Source: SMYC01 sp965197495 (lineage in GTDB: Bacteria; Acidobacteriota; Vicinamibacteria; Marinacidobacterales; SMYC01). From it: DNA of 64,000 bases. The notes under the pieces were generated by a model. That model did not search any database. It was not told where the DNA came from and was given only the letters and a program-made list of their open reading frames with translations. Every line of letters starts with the position of its first letter. Position 1 is the stretch's first letter. The stretch lies in assembly GCA_965197495.1 (NCBI GenBank), contig OZ240210.1, positions 558,001 through 622,000 on the forward strand, written 5' to 3'. Position numbers and translations under genes: made by a program. Below, piece after piece: positions 61,660 through 64,000 of this stretch.

Positions 61660-61916
61660 ACAGGACGGGCAACGCCGCGCTGGTCGGGTAATCGATGCCG
61701 GCGCTGGTCCGGTTTCATCGGAAGCTCGACACAGGGGGTGGGAAGGCATGGCCCGAGCGATGAATGTGGTCTCGCCCGATTGTAGTACTCACGCCATTCG
61801 GTCGAGAGTCGGCGATGATGTTCCTCCGACAGCGGTATCAGAAAATCCAAGCAATCCCGGTGTGTGGTGCCGATGAGTCTCTCACGGTAGGCATTCGCCG
61901 GAGGTGCTCTTCGCGG
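61660..61916 (-). pseudogene. Integrase-core transposase, C-terminal fragment
   Basis: The minus strand reads ANAYRERLIGTTHRDCLDFL, IPLSEEHHRRLSTEWREYYN, RARPHSSLGPCLPTP, the end of the rve domain (with the catalytic E in ..ERLIGT) and C-terminus of IS481/IS3-like transposases. It runs into R2, as does the N-terminal fragment at 20630-20775. Confidence 0.65.
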
Positions 61917-62418
61917 AGTCCTCAACGAACGCACACCCACCGCTCGGAGGGAGCGGGGGAGGTCTGCTGTGAACTTGATTCACGACCCACAACTTTTGAC
62001 AATATTTCCCCAACGGATGAACAAGCCAAGGAAGGGAAAGCCACGACTCAACGTTTCACCGAACATCACGCATGTGACAATGTGAATTGTAACTGCGGCC
62101 GCAATGACACGGTCTGTCATCTTCGTAGATAGCATAGATACCTTTTGTCTTGATCTGATACTCTCACAACGACGTCGAGGTGTGCCGTTCTTTTTCCACG
62201 GAACTAGGGACGTATCCCGGAATGGTTTCCTCACTCACAAGATAGAGATTACCGAGTTCGATATCTCGTAGATTCGCCGAAAGACGCCCCGGCTCGATAG
62301 GTCACATAACCCTTCGCGGGAAGTGTGCAGGAGCGCGTAGTGCGGGAAAGCCGCACGCTGCGTGCGATGTGGCGGGGTCGGTACGTGTCAACAACTTTGA
62401 GACACTCGCGAGCTGCAT
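61917..62418. other. Intergenic, no gene; R8 copy
   Basis: Contains R8 at 62148-62222 and the presumed left end region of the IS3 element (~62390, acactcgcgagctgcattta). No coding frame with family features. Confidence 0.35.
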
Positions 62419-63552
62419 TTAGTGAGCCTCGATTAGCGTCGGGAGGCTCGTGGCGCCGGTGCGGTCCACATCTGCATCGATCGAGATCTCGTTTCGTGGA
62501 GCAGAAAAAGGGGGTACCCCAGGTATGGACGCCGCCGCGAGAGTGGCTTGTGCGGCATTCAGGAGCGTCGTTTTCTCCGTCGGCGGGTTGATCCAAGCCT
62601 GAGGAGGCAAAACGGGAGGTTGTGGCGTTCCGCGAACGAAGCGTTCGGGATGAGTCCGATGAGCTTCGAGAAGGATCTGGCGCCGAGCGGTGGTGAGCTG
62701 TTCGGCGCGACCATAGTGAACGTCGGCCGGCGTCATGAAGCCGATTCCTGAGTGCCGGTGCTCGTAGTTGTAGTAGTCGAAGAAACCGCCGCAGAACAGC
62801 CGGCCGTCTTCGGCGGAACCAAAACGGCTCGGAAACTGAGGACAGTACTTCATCGTCTTGAACTGGGACTCGGAGTAGGGATTGTCGTTCGAGACGTAAG
62901 GTCTGGAGTGGGTCTTGGTAACTCCGAGGTCAGCCAGGAGCAGAGCCACGGGCTTGCTTCTCATCGAGCTGCCACGGTCCGCGTGAAGGGTGAGCTGGTC
63001 GGGTTCAATGTCCTGCTTGCGACAGCTCTCGGCGATGAGGCGTTGCGCGAGCGCCGCACTTTCTCGGTGAGCCAGCATCCAGCCAACCACGTAGCGGGAG
63101 AAGATGTCGAGGATGACGTAGAGGTAGTAGTAGGTCCACTTGACGGGGCCACGAAGCTTCGTAATATCCCACGACCAAACCTGGTTGGGCGCTTCGGCCA
63201 GCAGCTCCGGCTTCGTGTAGTTCGGATGGCGCCGTTGGTTCCGGCGCTCTTGGACCTCGCCGTGCTCCTCCAAAATCCGATACATCGTGCGAATCGAGCA
63301 GAGGTAGGTTCCCTCGTCCAGAAGCGTGGCCCACACCTGGGCGGGCGCCTTGTCGACGAACCGCTCACAGTGCAAGGCCCCGAGGACTTCCTCGCGCTCA
63401 GTCTCGTCGAGGGCTCGGTGCGGCCGAGGACGCCGCTTCGGTTCGGGCGTCACCTGGCGCCTGCGATACAGCGTGGAACGAGCCACACCCAGAGCCTCGC
63501 AGGCTTCCGTCGTCTGCCCAATCTGCCCCGCCAGCTCCTCGGCCGCCACCAT
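62419..63552 (-). CDS. IS3-family transposase ORFB
   Basis: 377 residues. N-terminal HTH (TTEACEALGVARSTLYRRRQ), a HTH_21-like region (VWATLLDEGTYLCSIRTMYR), then the rve core with D (VWSWDITKLRGPVKWTYYYL), D (LTLHADRGSSMRSKPVALLL) and E (SNDNPYSESQFKTMKYCPQF). The 35-residue D(35)E spacing looks normal. The C-terminal tail (RNEISIDADVDRTGATSLPT) is longer than usual. Its ATG overlaps the ORFA stop (TGATG). It seems intact and may be active. Confidence 0.88.
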   Translation of the reverse strand: MVAAEELAGQIGQTTEACEALGVARSTLYRRRQVTPEPKRRPRPHRALDETEREEVLGALHCERFVDKAPAQVWATLLDEGTYLCSIRTMYRILEEHGEVQERRNQRRHPNYTKPELLAEAPNQVWSWDITKLRGPVKWTYYYLYVILDIFSRYVVGWMLAHRESAALAQRLIAESCRKQDIEPDQLTLHADRGSSMRSKPVALLLADLGVTKTHSRPYVSNDNPYSESQFKTMKYCPQFPSRFGSAEDGRLFCGGFFDYYNYEHRHSGIGFMTPADVHYGRAEQLTTARRQILLEAHRTHPERFVRGTPQPPVLPPQAWINPPTEKTTLLNAAQATLAAASIPGVPPFSAPRNEISIDADVDRTGATSLPTLIEAH

Positions 63553-63914
63553 CAGTCGTTCTCGTAGCTGTCGAGTGGATTCAGGGGGATCCCCAGTAAT
63601 TCGGAGGTTTTTTTTTGGGTCTCCAACATCGTCTCCACCCGAGCCAGGCGACGTTGGAGCCGGGCGTTCTCGCGCTCGAGCTCCTTGACCCGTGGATCCT
63701 CGGCCTTTGCCTTCCGGCCTCGCTTTCTCGACGCCAACCCCGCTTTGGCGACCTCGTCACGTTGGCGGCGCCAACTCGATAAATGCGACGAGTACAGGCC
63801 CTCTCGACGCAGAAGAGCAGCAACGTCACCGTCACCCTTGCAGGCATCGGCCTCACGCACTATCCGCAGCTTGTACTCCGCGGTAAAGCGTCGACGCTTC
63901 GCTTGCTCGCTCAC
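63552..63914 (-). CDS. IS3-family ORFA (HTH protein)
   Basis: 120 residues: RRRFTAEYKLRIVREADACK, the HTH_Tnp_1 domain, then a leucine-zipper-like coiled coil (ELERENARLQRRLARVETML). It binds the IS ends and can fuse to ORFB by -1 frameshifting; a T9 run at ~63607-63615 (complement of A's in ETQKKTSE) is a possible slippery site. Directly precedes ORFB. Element ends were not resolved; the left lies near 62390 and the right beyond ~63950. Confidence 0.82.
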   Translation of the reverse strand: MSEQAKRRRFTAEYKLRIVREADACKGDGDVAALLRREGLYSSHLSSWRRQRDEVAKAGLASRKRGRKAKAEDPRVKELERENARLQRRLARVETMLETQKKTSELLGIPLNPLDSYEND

Positions 63915-64000
63915 TTCGGGATCCGGGACCCCCGCCGCATCGCCGCCGGCGGGATCTCCAGTCGCCCTACGGGCTCCCTCCGATCCCGCCGAGGTCTCTC

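Overview
This window is a GC-rich, repeat-choked accessory region from a Gram-negative bacterium that I cannot place firmly. A Tat-exported DUF1552 protein beside a DUF1585 C-terminus (the planctomycete-type cytochrome C family), DUF3014, DUF2339, DUF499 and type ISP restriction remnants together suggest a large environmental genome such as Acidobacteriota, Planctomycetota, Myxococcota or a related uncultivated lineage. I see no tRNA, rRNA or CRISPR array. LAYOUT. 1-8.6 kb: two near-identical ~0.8 kb copies of a serine-recombinase C-terminus bracket an IS256 scrap, a terminase small/large subunit scar, a truncated YgjP-type metallopeptidase, a tightly coupled three-gene membrane/TerB operon of unknown function, and DUF1552/DUF1585 genes. 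8.6-13.3 kb: transposon debris, a metallo-beta-lactamase fragment, a DUF499 pseudogene flanked by ~120 bp inverted repeats, and one apparently intact IS5-type element. 13.6-28.3 kb: a defence island with two type I restriction-modification loci. Locus A is hsdS-hsdR, without hsdM in the window, beside a frameshifted Mrr-like nuclease. Locus B is hsdM-hsdS-hsdR, and its HsdR carries an unusual C-terminal AlbA_2/Schlafen-type domain. 28.3-33.6 kb: truncated host genes, a hypothetical gene, a decayed IS66 and a decayed IS110. 33.7-45.7 kb: the most coherent functional block, an envelope-stress/polyamine-type locus with DUF350, DUF4178, a membrane spermidine-synthase-like protein, a Tat FAD amine-oxidase-like protein, a multi-TM protein, PspA, YjfI-like DUF2170, J-domain proteins and a K+ channel RCK module. 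It is interrupted by an IS630 and beheaded at the channel by a 115 bp inverted-repeat element. 45.8-58.3 kb: a second defence island, mostly ruins: a STAND-type NTPase fragment, IS200/IS605, an AbiU2-like HEPN gene, an intact-looking mcrBC with a two-reader McrB, a type ISP C-terminus, a CD-NTase cut by IS110, and a DUF4062 gene. 58.8-64 kb: a DUF2339 membrane protein, a resolvase N-terminal fragment, more repeats, and an IS3 element. HOW IT FITS TOGETHER. Intact genes sit among fragments whose ends coincide again and again with a few short dispersed repeats. One family of 120-250 bp elements begins with GGTGCTTCCG and ends with CACAGGACGGG, and it shares its left end with the local IS110. The best candidates for undescribed biology are the three-gene TerB operon (3.06-5.8 kb) and the IS110-linked non-autonomous element family. 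The PspA/polyamine locus is a variant of a known association, with an unusual duplicated J-domain/DUF2170 pair.
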